Source of the DNA: Desmodesmus armatus
Taxonomy: Eukaryota > Chlorophyta > Chlorophyceae > Sphaeropleales > Scenedesmaceae
NCBI GenBank assembly: GCA_007449985.2
Contig: VIIQ02000717.1
Coordinates: forward strand, 1-64,000
Reading direction: 5' to 3'
DNA: 64,000 nucleotides
The notes under the pieces: model-generated
Databases searched by the model: none
The model's input: only the letters and a program-made list of their open reading frames with translations
What the model was told of the DNA's origin: nothing
Position numbers and translations under genes: made by a program
Shown here: in pieces, positions 39,822 through 52,600 of the stretch
How the letters are laid out: each line of letters begins with the position of its first letter
Position numbering within the stretch: position 1 is the first letter of the stretch

Positions 39822-42800
39822 TTACTTGATGTCTACGATCTTGATGACAGAGGCATTGCCGATTCTGTGCAGGGCAACGATGCTGTCGCCCTTTGCGCAG
39901 TACCGTGCCCGCTTGGCGTGCTCGATTGCTGCTGCAAGGATCTCGTCGGTTGTGTCAGTGTCTGTGGCACGTGCTGAGCCCTCTGCCAGCAGAGGGATGA
40001 GGCCGCGTGTGATGAGGCACTGCATAGCAGCATTACGACAACAGTGAAATTGGCAGACGAAACACAACAGAAATGGTTGGTTCAACAGAAGATGATGAAC
40101 GCATTGTCTGATATCGTGGGGCGAAGCAACTGCGACTACAGCTGCAGTGCATGCTCGCGCAGCAAGGCGCACAGCTGCTGTCATTGCTCCCGCTGCCATG
40201 GCTGCGGCTGCTGCGCTGTGCATCCTTTGTTGATGGGCTGTGCGTCCTTTGTCAATGGGCGCACAGTGCACCCGGTGCGGCGCCCGCAGCAATGGCAGCG
40301 ACAGCAACAACAGCAGCCCCGCCGCCAAGAATCCTGTCACCTTGCATACAAGTTCGCAGTTGACAGCAGTACATCAACGCAATCCACACAAACAAGAAGC
40401 CAGGGCAGCTTCCGAACTCATTGCAGACACCCACCTGGCGAGCTGGTGCCTCATTGCTGCAGGTCCATGTGAGGCTGTCAGTGGTCAGCACAGGCACCGC
40501 CACTGTCAGCACAGGAACCAGGGGCCTGTACTTGGCAACCAGCCTGCCTGTGCTGCCGCCGCGCGTCAACACCACGATCAAGCTGGCGTGCACCTGCAAA
40601 CAGGCAGCAGAAGGCATGCAACGTAAGCCTGAGACTGCCTTGCTGTAAGGGTTTGAAAGCTGTAGCAGCACGAAGCCTGCTTCACCCATGTTCTGTGGTG
40701 GTATGTGTGTACAGTGCCCTCAGACCTAGTAACAGCCATATGTACACTAACACCGCCGGCATAGATACGGTTACAGCATGCCCACGCAGGTTTAGCTATA
40801 CTCGCTGCGATGGCACCTCTCTGCGCCTGCTATGTTATGCTGTGCTGCGCTATGTGTGCACTCCCCCTACCTTGTGTGCAGTGCGCACAGCGCTGCTGGC
40901 CAAACTCTCCAGGGGAGACATGGGCAGGGGCGCCTGCTTGAGGATGTTCTTAAACATGGCATAGTAGTCCAGAGAAGCCTCTGCCTCTCGGCAGATCTTA
41001 GTCATGACCTGCAGGGCACAGCACAGCACAGCATGACACAGCAAACCACAAGAATGGGATCAGTCATCCAATGGGAAACCAGTGTATATGCTTCTGTACC
41101 AAGCCGCAGTACCGGCAAGGCTCAAACTATCATTCGACACACACCAACCTACAGATAGATTCGAAATCTGAATTCAAGAAAACTTGAATTTCAAACGCTA
41201 AACCCACCTTGACCGCCTCCACTGGGAAGGAGCCTGCTGCTGTCTCTCCGCTGAGCATGACGCAGTCAGTGCCGTCCAGCACTGCATTGGCCACATCTGT
41301 GGCCTCTGCACGTGTGGGGCGGGGGTTCTTGATCATGCTCTCCAACATCTGGGTAGCTGTGATGACGGGCTTGCCTAAAGGGCACAAGGAGAAGGGAGGT
41401 AGGCAGCAAGTGAAGGATACGAGGTGTAAGCGGCAGGTAAGCAACAGGATGCCAGGTGGATGATTTAGGCATGTATGAAGACCAGAGCGTGTGTGCAACC
41501 ATATGATCCAATCCCCTGTGGCAAATCATGGTACTGTCAGATTCCAGATCGCTGGAGCTGAGCCGGCCATAACAGATAACACAAGCACGTATGCAAGCAT
41601 GTGACAACGGCCCTGTGTTGGACATGCGAGTTGCAACCAGCCACTTCAGCTTGGCACAGTCAGGATGTATCAAAGAACGTGTGTGCCTTAGTGGTTGCAC
41701 TTCTGGGACAGCCAGCGTGTACGCAACACCAGCATGTGCGCAAGCATGTCACAAGGCCCATGTGTGTACCTGAGTAGTTGCACTTCTGGATCATCATCTT
41801 CTGTGCCAGGAAGATCTTCTCTGTGGGGATCTCCATACCAAGGTCACCACGAGCAACCATCACACCGTCTGCACAGCACAGCACAGCACAGCACACAGCG
41901 CAGCATGACATGTTGATTTGGCTTCGACAGCGCCGCTGTAGTACGGACAAGCATGCACACCAACATTGCCGTGGAGGTGCGGCAAAAGCCGAAAGAGAGT
42001 GGATAACATATAACATCAGCAGGTGTGAGAACCTGCCTAGTGTGTTAACTGCTGCTGCTGCCGCTGCTGCTGGTGGTTGCGCTCAGAGGTCCTATCACCA
42101 TGCAGCCGCACCTGTCTTCTCCAGAATCTCATCAAAGTTCTGGATACCCTCCTGGTTCTCGACCTTGCTGATGATCTTGATGTACCTGCAGCAACGCACG
42201 CCGAGACACAAGCAATCCAATCAAAGGCAGCAACCGACTCAGCAGCCATGAAAGCACAGCACAATCATTCTGCTGCCAGTGCCATGCTCCACAATTTCCG
42301 TTTCATTGATATCTTCACACGGCCAAGGCGCCAGCACGCTCCCACCCTTGTCTCCCAGCACCTAGCCGTTTATGTCTAGGTGCTGTTGTTGCCATCGTGA
42401 TGCTGTCGTAACACCCTCCCCAGGAAAGCTACACCCTCCCAACCCTTCTCTCTGACGGCCTCACCTGCCCTTCTCCCCGAGCACCTCCCTGATCTCGTCC
42501 AGATCCCGCCCCTTGCGCACAAAGGAAGCAGCGATGAGGTCAATCTCGTTGGCCACACCCCAGTTGACAATGTCATCGACATCCTTCTCTGTCAGGGTGG
42601 GCAGGTCAACAACCACGCCGGGCAAGTTGACGTTCTTGCGCTCACTGCAACACGAACAACACACCACATGATGCAGCTGAGTCAGTGAGTGCGGCGGCAA
42701 GCATGTTGCTCTGGCCTCAACAGCTCTATGTGAGAATGGCAGCTCCCAAACGTTCCGGGCAGGTTGATGTGCTTGCGCTCTCTGCACCTAACACACCCGC

Positions 42801-44816
42801 GGCAATCACACAATGCTGCTGATGACAAACATGCATATTGGTCATGACTTCAACCTGTTGCCCGCTCATCCAAGAGTTGCGCCCTGCCCTTAGCATGAAC
42901 AAAACCTGCATCAAGAAACAAACCAACGACTGCCCCAGCGTGGATGTGTTCTTGCAGCGCACAGTGCCTGCTGCCGGGTCCATCTGACCAGAAACATGCA
43001 TGCTAGTCATTGCTTGTCTCCTGTGGCACGCCCCATCCCAGTTTTGATGAACCCTGCCCCACTCATAAACCCCATGCTTACCCCAGCATTGCTGTGTTCT
43101 TGCAGCGTGCGCGCACAGTGCCTGCTGCAGGGTCTGTGCTGATGACCTCCAGCACAATGCTGCCGTCAGCACACAGGATGCTGCTGCCTGGCTTCACATC
43201 CTTAGCAAGCTTCTGGTAGCTGCAGCAGCAAAAAAAAGAGTTGCAGGAACGGGATCGATAACACCAGCAGGCACGTCAGCACAGGCGGGGAAGGAAAGCA
43301 GCAGCACATGATTTGGAGAGCGTGAGACAGCTACAGCAAAACAGACATACAGAAAGCTGGCTGCTGTCTTTGATTCCGCTGTTACACAGTGCTCTGCGAT
43401 GACATCAGCACAACACAGGAAGCACACTCCAGGTGTTTCTGATGAGACAACCCTATTTTCAGGGACTCTCTGGCGCAGGCAAAGTAGGTCGGGAAGCAAA
43501 GGAGGTGCCCAAGCGTTCCCCATTCGCAGCACAGAGCTTACTATCTGCACAGCCCGACACTGCGTCGATGGGGTTGATTGAACGGGCGATGTTCTGTGTA
43601 ACATCCAATTACTGATTGGCATCACAGCAGCTACCCTGCTGGAGCTACTGTTTGCTAGCAGCTGTGGCACCCACAATCATGCCATGAGATAACTGTCGCA
43701 CCTCATTGCAATGAGGCCGCTGTTTCCTGCTGCGGTGTAGTCGGTGGTGATGGTCACCTCCTGTCCTGATGTCAGCTGCACGGGCTTGCCACCCTCCAAC
43801 ATGCCTGTGCGGATCTCAGGACCCTGCATACAAGCAGCAAAGAAGGACGCACAGCTTGGTGGTTATCATAGGTATGATGCAGATTGGGAAGGAGTGTGCG
43901 AAGTATGGGCAAGCGCTGACAGTATCCATGGGTGTTGCTGGGGACTATGAGTGGAGGGCAACTGGCCGAGAGACAGGAGCAGACTTGCCAAAAACAATCA
44001 GCTGCAGAAAGTGGGTGGGATACACAAATGCTCGTCAGGGGCTGAGGCACGGGAGGGGGCCTGCTGCCAGGCCGCGTTGCGAGCATCTTCCTATGAGACC
44101 AGCAACTGCTGTGTCTGTGACCACAAGAAGCAAAAGCGACTCCTGCTGCACCACAAACAACACCACGACTGCTTTCGTCCCTGCAACTGCTGCGGTCTCT
44201 GCAACTGCTGCTGTGCTGCTGCCACCCCACAGGTGTTGCAAGCGCTGCAACTGACCTTGGTGTCCAGCATGACTGCACACATAATCTTTGTGTTCTCCAT
44301 AGCCCTCCTGAGGTTGTCCAGAGTCTCCTGCGCGCGCGATTGCAGATATCACAGCAGGGTGGGTAAGTGCACTGTTGCTGGGGGCGTTTCGGGGCCTCTT
44401 GACGGCAGACAGCTGCCAACGCGGAGACTTAGGGGTTCAATTGATAGGTGATAAGGTAGAGAAAACAATCCTCAGGCTCAGCTGAGTGCCAGCCAGCCAA
44501 GAAGCGCAGACGGCATTGTCTGCAATCTTGTGCGCACCTTGTGATACTCGTGGGAACCGTGGGAGAAGTTGAAGCGGGCAACATTCATTCCAGCCCTCAA
44601 CAACTCCTCAATCACCTCCACCGCGCGAGATGCGGGGCCCAGTGTGCACACCACCTGAGCAGCAGGTGCAGCAGCCCAGCAGGAAATCAAGGGTCGAAAC
44701 AGCCCTACAGCGCGGCATCAGCAGCTACACCCGTCGCATCAATTTTCATTTACCTTGGTCTTGCATACTGATGAGGGCGTTCCAGCCAACACTGCGTCAA
44801 GGCCGAGCTGCACCAT
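39822..44816 (-). CDS. PK: Pyruvate kinase, cytosolic type, 12 exons
   Basis: Exons (5' to 3'): 44754-44816, 44538-44654, 44256-44327, 43702-43823, 43082-43219, 42465-42644, 42112-42185, 41770-41868, 41208-41374, 40871-41008, 40435-40593, 39822-40019. They total 1527 nt and give 508 residues, the usual length, with every junction GT-AG and in phase. It converts PEP and ADP to pyruvate and ATP. Motifs: [29 protein letters not shown], the catalytic Lys in S-F-V-R-K, Glu in [16 protein letters not shown], and M-L-S-G-E-T-A-A-G. Glu in G-P-E-I-R is the residue associated with K+ dependence. There is no transit peptide, so it is probably cytosolic. Introns 5, 6 and 8 carry degenerate copies of exon edges. 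Confidence 0.97.
41681..41710 (-). repeat. Shadow of pyruvate kinase exon 8 donor edge
   Basis: Resembles 41763-41791, the 3' end of exon 8 with its donor, sharing TAGTTGCACTTCTGG with one change. The flank also matches (CAAGCATGT..ACAA..CCCTGTG at 41597 versus 41742), so a longer intron-exon segment was duplicated in tandem. In the shadow the donor dinucleotide reads GC instead of GT. Confidence 0.7.
42751..42787 (-). repeat. Shadow of pyruvate kinase exon 6 acceptor edge
   Basis: Resembles 42614-42650: GCCGGGCAAGTTGACGTTCT in the exon versus TCCGGGCAGGTTGATGTGCT here, followed in both by TGCGCTC and CTGCA. It lies in intron 5, about 137 bp upstream in gene sense. Confidence 0.75.
42931..42989 (-). 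repeat. Shadow of pyruvate kinase exon 5 donor edge
   Basis: Resembles 43077-43146, the 3' end of exon 5. Both have TGTGTTCTTGCAGCG, GCACAGTGCCTGCTGC and GGGTC, with a small gap. The C-rich splice-adjacent stretch (CCCAGC) is also retained. Confidence 0.8.
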
Positions 44817-46136
44817 CTTTGCTGATAGCAACAGCAGGGGTCCGAAACAGGGAAGTGGCTGCGAAGGGAGACGAACAAGTGAAAACCCTGTGAGGCCAAC
44901 CTGCAGTGAGGCGTTCGTGTTCACAATAGGGTTCTGGTCAATCTTTCAGTAACGGCCGGTCAAATTGAGTGAGCAAAGCACAAAGACTGCACAGTCACGG
45001 CGCCAATGGCTTCAGACGATCTAATTAAGTTCCAAAGACGGTGTTCGCTGCACAGTGTTCATCGCTGCTTGCAGGGTTGCACAAATCACCTGTCATGTGC
45101 ATTGTTTGCTGGCGTGGAGTGTGCGATTTGATGTGTGCTGCCCCCCAACAGGCAGCCACCAAAACTGCATTCGGCGTATGAACACACATGCATCCTCTGC
45201 AGCGGCGACCAGGGCGTGTACGGTCTATTGAGTGGTAGGGGAACCATCCTGCTAGGGCACCTGGCCAGGCTGGCGTCACAATTGTCCGTCCAGCTGCTGA
45301 CAATACCTTTGCGGCTGACACACCACAAAGGGTGACCACTTGGTGACTTTACATAGGCAAGTATCACCCGGTGAGCACCAGTGGTGCTCACTGACATGGT
45401 TTTTTGTCGACTGCCTCAAATGCACGACACTCACGCGGCCAGGTCAAGCACTACCACTGTGCTGCCGCCACAGCCTATCCTCTTCCCTATTGGGGGAAGT
45501 GGCTACTTAATCCTCACGCCGCCATTCCATGGGGTAGTCCCCACACCAAGATGGCCGTTTGCCTTGCCCCCAACCTGCTGTCTCCGCTGTTCCTGTTATG
45601 GTGTGTTGTAGTAAGATCGCAGAGGCTGAAGCTGCCGTGTCTGTTGACAAAAAGAAGAGGTTAGTGATGCATGTCTTGCTGTGTTGCTGGCGTCATTACA
45701 TGCCTGAGTGGCAAACATTCACATGTCGGATACCATTCTTGATTTGTTGTTCATGCCTGCTGTCGCTGGCGGAGGGTCATTTTCATTTCATGCCTGCAAC
45801 AGGCTCAGGAAGGCCCACAAGATGCATGCCACTTGTGCAGTACGAGGCTGGTGGGTGGCATGACGATTGAACAGATGACTGCAGACAAACTCCCTGTCTG
45901 TTGTTGAGATACCCTTATGCTGATGCTGTGGCCCCATGGCTGCAACCACGACAACACACGCACCGCTTTGAGAGTACACCCTACAGGCATACGTATGGAT
46001 ACGTACACAGCGACATGACACACTAGGGCCAGGGCGGAAGACATCAAGCAGGCACATCCACTGCACGCCCCCAGCATTGACAGAAACTGGGGGAAAACAA
46101 ACAAGGACATCCAACATCCATAGCCACACACAGTTC
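44817..46136. other. Intergenic: pyruvate kinase upstream region and LRR gene downstream region
   Basis: No gene is recognised. A perfect palindrome with 9-bp arms (GTGAGCACC/GGTGCTCAC) lies at 45371-45391. The dispersed repeat at 45608-45668 matches 37790-37850. Both flanking genes are on the minus strand, so this should include the pyruvate kinase promoter. Confidence 0.4.
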
Positions 46137-48786
46137 TCAGTCAATCTCAAACTCCTCCAGCACAGGCATAGCATCCATAAATGCCTGCCACGCCTCATTT
46201 GACACTGTCGAATCCCCCTGCTGCCCTCCCACAAACAGGTACGTCAGCTGCTGCAGCGGCAGCAGCAGCTGGAGACTCTCCTCTGACAACACTGGGGCTT
46301 GCAACCCAAGCTCAAGGTGTACCAGCTGAGTGGCTGTAGCACAGACTGGCCACAGTGTGGGGCTCTCCAGGTTGCAGCCCGACAGTAGGAGCTTCTGCAG
46401 CCGCGGCAGCCTGCAGATCATTGCGGACACGGCTAGGTCCCCGACCTTTGGGGCTTCATTCAGGTGCAAGGCAGTCAGGGAGCTGAGAGCCGTGAACTGC
46501 AGCGCGTCGCTGCTGTGCACGTCCAGCTGCTGCACCTGCATGCATCACACATGACATTTGTTGGACATTGCTGGCGCATTGGCAGAGGGTAAGATTACGG
46601 TGCCGGTATCAAAATCATTGCGACAGTGCTTGAAGAAAATTTACTATGCCGGCGCCTGCAAAGATTCGCCAGGGCTTCTGGCCATGACAGGATCCTGGTT
46701 CACAAGCAGCAAGCTTGCACCTGCAATGCGCAGATGCTTGCGCATGCGCTGCGTTTGCACCCACCCCACCCTGCCACCACTCTCCCTCTTTTGCTCGCAT
46801 GCTGCACATGTGGGTATTTCAAGCGCACTCCCTAGATAGTACTCACACACCATCTCTGCCGACACACACACATGTCTTTACTCTACCAATACACACCACA
46901 CGTAAGCTCACACTACCCACACCCAGCCTTGCAGTGCTTCGGCCTTGCTGAGGTGCTGGTGTAGCTACAGCCCGCCCAGCTGCAGTGGTGCGCCCGCCCA
47001 GGTTGTAGTATTCCAGGCAGCAAACACTTGCTCTGAGCCTACTACTTGCTGAGAGCCTACTACTTACTGGTTACTACCGTACCTAAACACACTCAGGTCC
47101 CACCGCGGTAAGGCTTACCTGCAGGTCCTGCAATGCCTTTAGCTTGCTGAGGTGCTGGTGTAGCTGCAGACCACCCAGCGCCAAGGGACTGAGCAAAGAG
47201 TCCCCGTCCGCATGCTGCTGATACAGCACCAGCTCCGTGAGCTGCGTTGCTGCCGAGAGGCTGTCAAAAACCTGAGGCAGCTGCGCCACAGGGCAGGCCC
47301 ACAGCCCCACGCTCAGCTGCTGCACACTGCTGCGTGCTGGTAGAGACTGCAGCAGCGCCATGCAGCCGGCGGGCTTATGCAGCAGCAGACGACGCAGGCT
47401 TGGCAGCTCTTGCAACCCATCGGCTGGGCCGAGCAGTGTGACGGCTGTGAGGCCTGCAGGAAGAACCGAGCCCTGAGCCACACCCCCTGGCACATCGATG
47501 TGAAGGTCCTGCAGGACATGCAGCTGCTGAAGGTCCAGCACAGCCGAGGGCTCCGTCTCATGCGCTACTGGTAGAATGAGGACCTGCAGCTTCGCTGGCA
47601 GCTGTGGCAGCACTGCCAGCGGCACTTTGCAGTGCTGCACCTGCAGCCGCGTCAGCTGCTGCAGGTGCTGCACCGCGGATGCGAAGCATCCCGGTAAGGG
47701 CGTGTGCTCCTCGGAGCGCGAGGTGGCAAAGTGCAGCCTTTTGAGGGACCTCAGCGCGCCCAGCGCAGCGCAGAAGGCGGCTGTGACTGAACGGCTTGGC
47801 ACCAAGATCAGGTGAAGGCTGGTAAGGGTGCTGCAGGATGCCAAGGGCTGAAGCAGCGCTGCACTTTGGATGAAGTTGGCGGAAAGCGAGCGCAGCTGCA
47901 GGGCTGCTGACCTGCCGTTGGCTAGTCCTGCAGGCTGTGAGGTAGCTGCCGTCGCAGAGCCGCCGGCTTCTGCACCTCCTGCTGCTGTACAGGCATTCCG
48001 GCAGCACTCTCTGAAGGCAAATGTCAGCAGCTGCTCAGCCGGTCTGCAGGGAAATAGGAAGCGGCGAGGCACACAACTGTGAGGATCAGAGAAACATGTG
48101 TCGCATTCAACTGTGCGAATCAGAGGAACATGTGTGATAAGTGTCTGCATGCACTCAGTCTTCTGTCAACCAGTGAGCGAAATGCTGCAGAAGGTTGCTA
48201 TGTCCCGCTCTGGTGCACAACGGCCAGTTATGGATCACCTGTAGTTGTGGGAGGAAAATGAGCTGCAGTCAAGATCGATCACAGACACAAGCCCCGCGTG
48301 GTTCACCAGCCAGCTGCAGAAGTCCGCGAACTTGGCAAGGTTCTCCACCTGCCATGAGCTGACCCCGAGGTGCCCCAGCGACTGCTGCACTGCACGCCTG
48401 CACGTCTGGTTGATCAGGAGCAGCTGTGAGAGCTGCCTGCTGTTGTACTCTGTTACTCCTTTGCAGTGCTGAATCACAAGCTGCAACACCGCAGCCACCT
48501 GCAGACCATCACACATGCAGTGAGCGGCTACATGATCAGTCACCGCCGGTTGCAGCATGCAGTCCAGTCAGCACAAGCAGCAAGCACAGTCGTGCAATTG
48601 GATGATGCCCCACAATCGACAACATGTAGTGCATACAATAATATGCGCTGCAGCAGATTCGTTTGTGGAGGGACTGGCTGCATTTGAAACCCAGCAGTTG
48701 CTACAGCAGCTTGTTGTTGCTGCATCGGATATCATCACACTCACCCGCTCGCTCCTTTCGTGCAACGCAGCCTGCTCGCGCTCCAT
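46137..48786 (-). CDS. Leucine-rich repeat protein, 4 exons
   Basis: Exons (5' to 3'): 48745-48786, 48239-48498, 47119-48043, 46137-46535, joining in frame to 541 residues. The N-terminal 100 residues (V-L-Q-L-V-I-Q-H-C, then N-Q-T-C-R-R-A-V-Q-Q, then S-W-Q-V-E-N) have an F-box-like helical look but no clear F-box. From about residue 125 on, there are many irregular LRR units of the L-x-x-L-x-L type (L-T-S-L-H-L-I-L, L-K-R-L-H-F, L-T-R-L-Q-V-Q-H-C, L-Q-D-L-H-I, L-T-A-L-H-L-N). No signal peptide or kinase domain is present. LRR proteins usually mediate protein binding; the partner is unknown. Intron 3 holds a degenerate copy of an exon 3 segment. Confidence 0.8.
46926..46980 (-). repeat. Shadow of LRR-gene exon 3 edge in intron 3
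   Basis: Resembles 47125-47180 near the exon 3 donor. GCTGAGGTGCTGGTGTAGCT is shared exactly and the flanks are similar (CAGTGCTTCGGCC versus CAATGCCTTTAGC). It lies about 200 bp into the intron. Confidence 0.8.
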
Positions 48787-49659
48787 TGCAAGTAGCTTCT
48801 GTGCTGCGACAGTCCGTTCACGAGAGTGGTTTGTGATCTGTCAACTAGATCTGTCAAGCGCATGTCAATAGGTATCATCGGGAGCTGAAGCAGTATTTCA
48901 CAGACCTACATGCTCTGATATGAACTTCAATAGCACAACCAGTCTGACACTGTTGCTGTGCTTGTTACGGTACTGCCAAAACCCCTGTGGAACACAAACT
49001 GTTCTGCCAGTCGTGCATAATGTCATGTGCAGACCTCACAAAAGCATCGGCCAGACTTTCAGCACAGAAGATTTGCATGCAGCAGCATTTGCATGCCACC
49101 AGCCTGGCAGGACGCGGGTGATTGGCAGGCACTGTTTGTGAGGGGGGTTGAAAGGCGTGTGTGAGTGATTCAAACGGTAACATTGGGGTACAGCCATGCA
49201 TCCAACCCACAGCCTGTGGTGAACTGGCAGTACCAGGCAGTGTGCTCTACTGCTCCCAGCTCCACGTGCACGTTGCAGAGTTCCTGGTGTCCAAAGCCAG
49301 TCAGTGGGCAAGCAGCGCATATCATCGTGACAACATATTGACAAAGCTTGCAAAACCACTGCGGACGTCTGTTCAGCCCTGTGCAGGGCAAGCTGGATGT
49401 GGGGTGAAGCAGATCAGCTGTAAACAAGTCCAACACACTGAATGTGTTGCCACACAGCCGGCGTATGGCTGACAAAGCCTCATACAATCAGATGGTTGCT
49501 GTATTCCGTTGCTTTACCAGCTCCAAAGCTCAAACCCTGAACCCCATTGCAAAGAGCGTCGGCCGACGCCCCCTTTCGCTGTGTGGATCACTGGTTCTTT
49601 CCTTTTTTGCTGACGCGGCAACATTTCATCGTGTTTGCTGCCTAGAGGCTCGCAACAAG
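48787..49659. other. Divergent intergenic region between LRR and eS4 genes
   Basis: No gene is seen. The LRR gene reads left and eS4 reads right, so this roughly 870 bp should hold both promoters. Just before the eS4 ATG a pyrimidine-rich stretch (TTCTTTCCTTTTTTGC, near 49590-49612) resembles the leader of ribosomal protein mRNAs. Confidence 0.45.
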
Positions 49660-52600
49660 ATGGTGTGTGGGCTCGTTTTGTTGCTCTGGAGCAGCACCAC
49701 TTCTGTAGACCGGCTAGAAGCGTGCAGGAGCTTACGTTGTGCTCGTGTGTGGCTCACTATGTAGGTGCGCGGGCCAAAGAAGCACATGAAGAGGCTTAAT
49801 GCCCCATCCCACTGGATGTTGGACAAGCTGGGTGGCATCTTCGTGAGTATCCTGGTGCCTTTTGTCAGCCACAGTTGATACAGCTGCAGCGGCAGACGTG
49901 CAGCTGCCTCTGGACTGGCGTCAGGCTGCATATCGACGGCTGTCAGGATCGATGGCTGCAGCACAAGCCACACTGCAGGGCATGGCAGGATCAGCTGCAG
50001 CAGATGCAGAACCATGATGTTGCTACATTCAGGCAACCCTCTGGCAAGCCAGCTGAGCCTGGTGTTGCTGCAGGCTGGACAAACAGCAACAGCAGTAGCA
50101 GCAGCAGCACCTGGGCTTTGCAACTGCACAAGGTTTGGGAGTGGTTATGTGCAGTCATCTTGGCACTGAATCTGATCTGGTCTGTGTCTGCAGGCCCCCA
50201 AGCCCTCTCCCGGTCCCCACAAGCAGCGCGAGTGCCTGCCTCTGCTGCTGGTGCTGCGTAACCGCCTCAAGTGAGTGTTTTATGCGACTGCTGGTTGTGT
50301 AGCTGTACTTGTGTGCAAGATCCCAGTGTGTAGTGCGTGCACCAACTAGACGCTGCAGCTGGTGCATGGTGGGGGCCGGTGTCTGCATGTTGGGAGCTTG
50401 GCGATGCAGCAATGCAGCAGCCGGCAGAGGAGAGGGCTGCGCGCGGCGTGCAGCAGCTGCTGTCCCAGCTGCACAGCCTTTATCAGAAGTCGGGTCAGGG
50501 CTGGCGCAGCGTCAGCGCCAGCAGCACTCAACGGTGCTGCAGCTGCGGCAGGGCAAGCTTTACTTGGGGGACCGTCACCTTCGTAAAGTAGCAGCAGCGG
50601 CAGCAAGGGACTGGGGTTGCTTTAGGTTTTGTTGGTTTGCCACGGCTGTATCTTTGTGATTTTGAGGCAAGGGGTCAGGGGAGGTGGGCAAGGGGGTCAG
50701 GACACGGGCGCCAGTTCAAGTGTGAGCCGACAGGTGATGTGCAAGGTGCCCAAGTGCAGCTCCAGTGAGGCAGCCGGTGTTACGCAGGCATCAGGCCGCC
50801 AGCCCTTTCTTGCTGGCGCCGGTGCAGCCCCGAAAACCAGCAGCAGCAGGAGCAGCAGCTGTCGCCACAGGCTGCTGCTTTATCAGGCGACCAGTAGGGC
50901 GGCCCAGTCACCAACAGCACGCCAGTAGGGCGGCCCAGTCACTAACAGTACTGCCTGCAGCATTATGAGAGGCTCTATCAGCACAGCAGCTGCATGGGCG
51001 CAGCCTTGCGCTCACCCAGCACAGCAGCGCAGGGTCACGCCCGTGCAGCTGGTGTATGCAGGCGGTGGTGCAGGACAGCAGCCCAGCCAGCACAGCACAG
51101 CACAGCAGCCTGCAGGCTCAATAGTCGCCGGCAAAGGAGCAGGCAGACAGGCAGACCCCAAATCCTGCAGCAGCAGGCAGGCCTCATGATAGCCGCCGCT
51201 GCAGGAGCAGCAGCAGCAGCAGGCCTCAAGCCCAGCAGCTGCAGCAGGCCCCAGCCTCAGCAGCAGCAGCAGGCAGGCACATAACCGCAGCATCTAGGGG
51301 GGGGGGTGAAGGGTGTAGGGCACGCATCACAGCATGTTGCTGGTGGTGTAGCGCATTTGTCAAGCCCCAGCTGCTGGCTCTGCTGCTGTCCCCGCTTTGC
51401 TAGCCGGCTCTGCATGCGGGAGGCCTGGGTATTGAGGGTCTGAGACTTCAATGCATATCCTCAACACAAAGCCGCAGCTCGAGCGCTACTGTGCCGGTTG
51501 GCACCGTGGAGTCAGCAGTACGACTACTTTGCAGCAGCATATACAAAACTTGCACTCAGTCACTCAGCTCCGTCCCTATCTGTAACGGAACTGAGTGACT
51601 GGGTGCGACTCTTGTATATGCTGCTGCAAACCTGCCGTGTGTTTCTGGTGGGCTACCAGCAGCAACAGCTAGCGGCGGTAGTGGTAGCAGCTGCAACAGC
51701 CATAGGACAATGTCATCAGAGCTAGCGCAGGGGATCTGGGACATGCGCCCCAGCACCCAGCAGCGGCGAATTGCCCACTGCACACCACCAGGCGCCATAG
51801 CCCATCCCTCTCTTTGCACTCATGTACTAGGGTAGCAGTCTGCAAGTTGGGAGCAAGCATGGGCCTCCCTGTGTGTCGTGTCGTGGAGCCATCATGCCTG
51901 GGGCTCCCCACACAACACAAAGAAGGGTCCTTGCTTGTTCTGTGTCTTATTGATACGCTCCCAACACCTTCACTCTGCCACGCTCAGTGCTGCTGTGCAT
52001 GCGTGATTGATGGAGTTTGCCCCCGTTGCGGCCGTGACCCCAAACTCCCCCCTCTGCGCTGCTGCTGCCTGCATGACTGACTTCTGCTGCTGCTGCCGCC
52101 GTCGCTGCCACTGCTTAGAACCCTGAACGCTGTCCTGTAGGCGCGCCCTCACCGGCAAATGCTTGCATGACTAAACCCTGCTGCCGCTGCTGTGAACCGT
52201 GAACCGCTGTTTTGCAGGTATGCCCTGACCGGCAAGGAGGTGAAGATGATTCTGATGCAGCGCCTGGTGAAGGTTGATGGCAAGGCCCGCACAGACACCA
52301 CCTACCCCGCTGGATTCATGGACGTCATCACTCTGGACAAGACTGACGACCACTTCAGGTGCGGGGTTTAGGAAGAATCAAATTCAAAATGCCATGGGGA
52401 CTTTTGGAAATGATGAAAAATCAGTGGTTACCTCCACTCCAGGACTTCTATTTGGTGATGTCACTGGGACTGTTGATGTTATGGTCTGGATCAACCAGCA
52501 GGAGTCGGCCAGCGCCATCAACTCTTGCAACCTGTGGTGCGGTCACAGCAGCTGCTGCAGCCACGACGCAGCTGCTGCAGTCACTGCTCCTGTGACCCTG

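Noticed and set aside
49626..50129. Minus-strand frame over eS4 exons 2-3 as a separate gene
   Set aside because: Antisense of eS4 coding and intron sequence; no motif or splice support.
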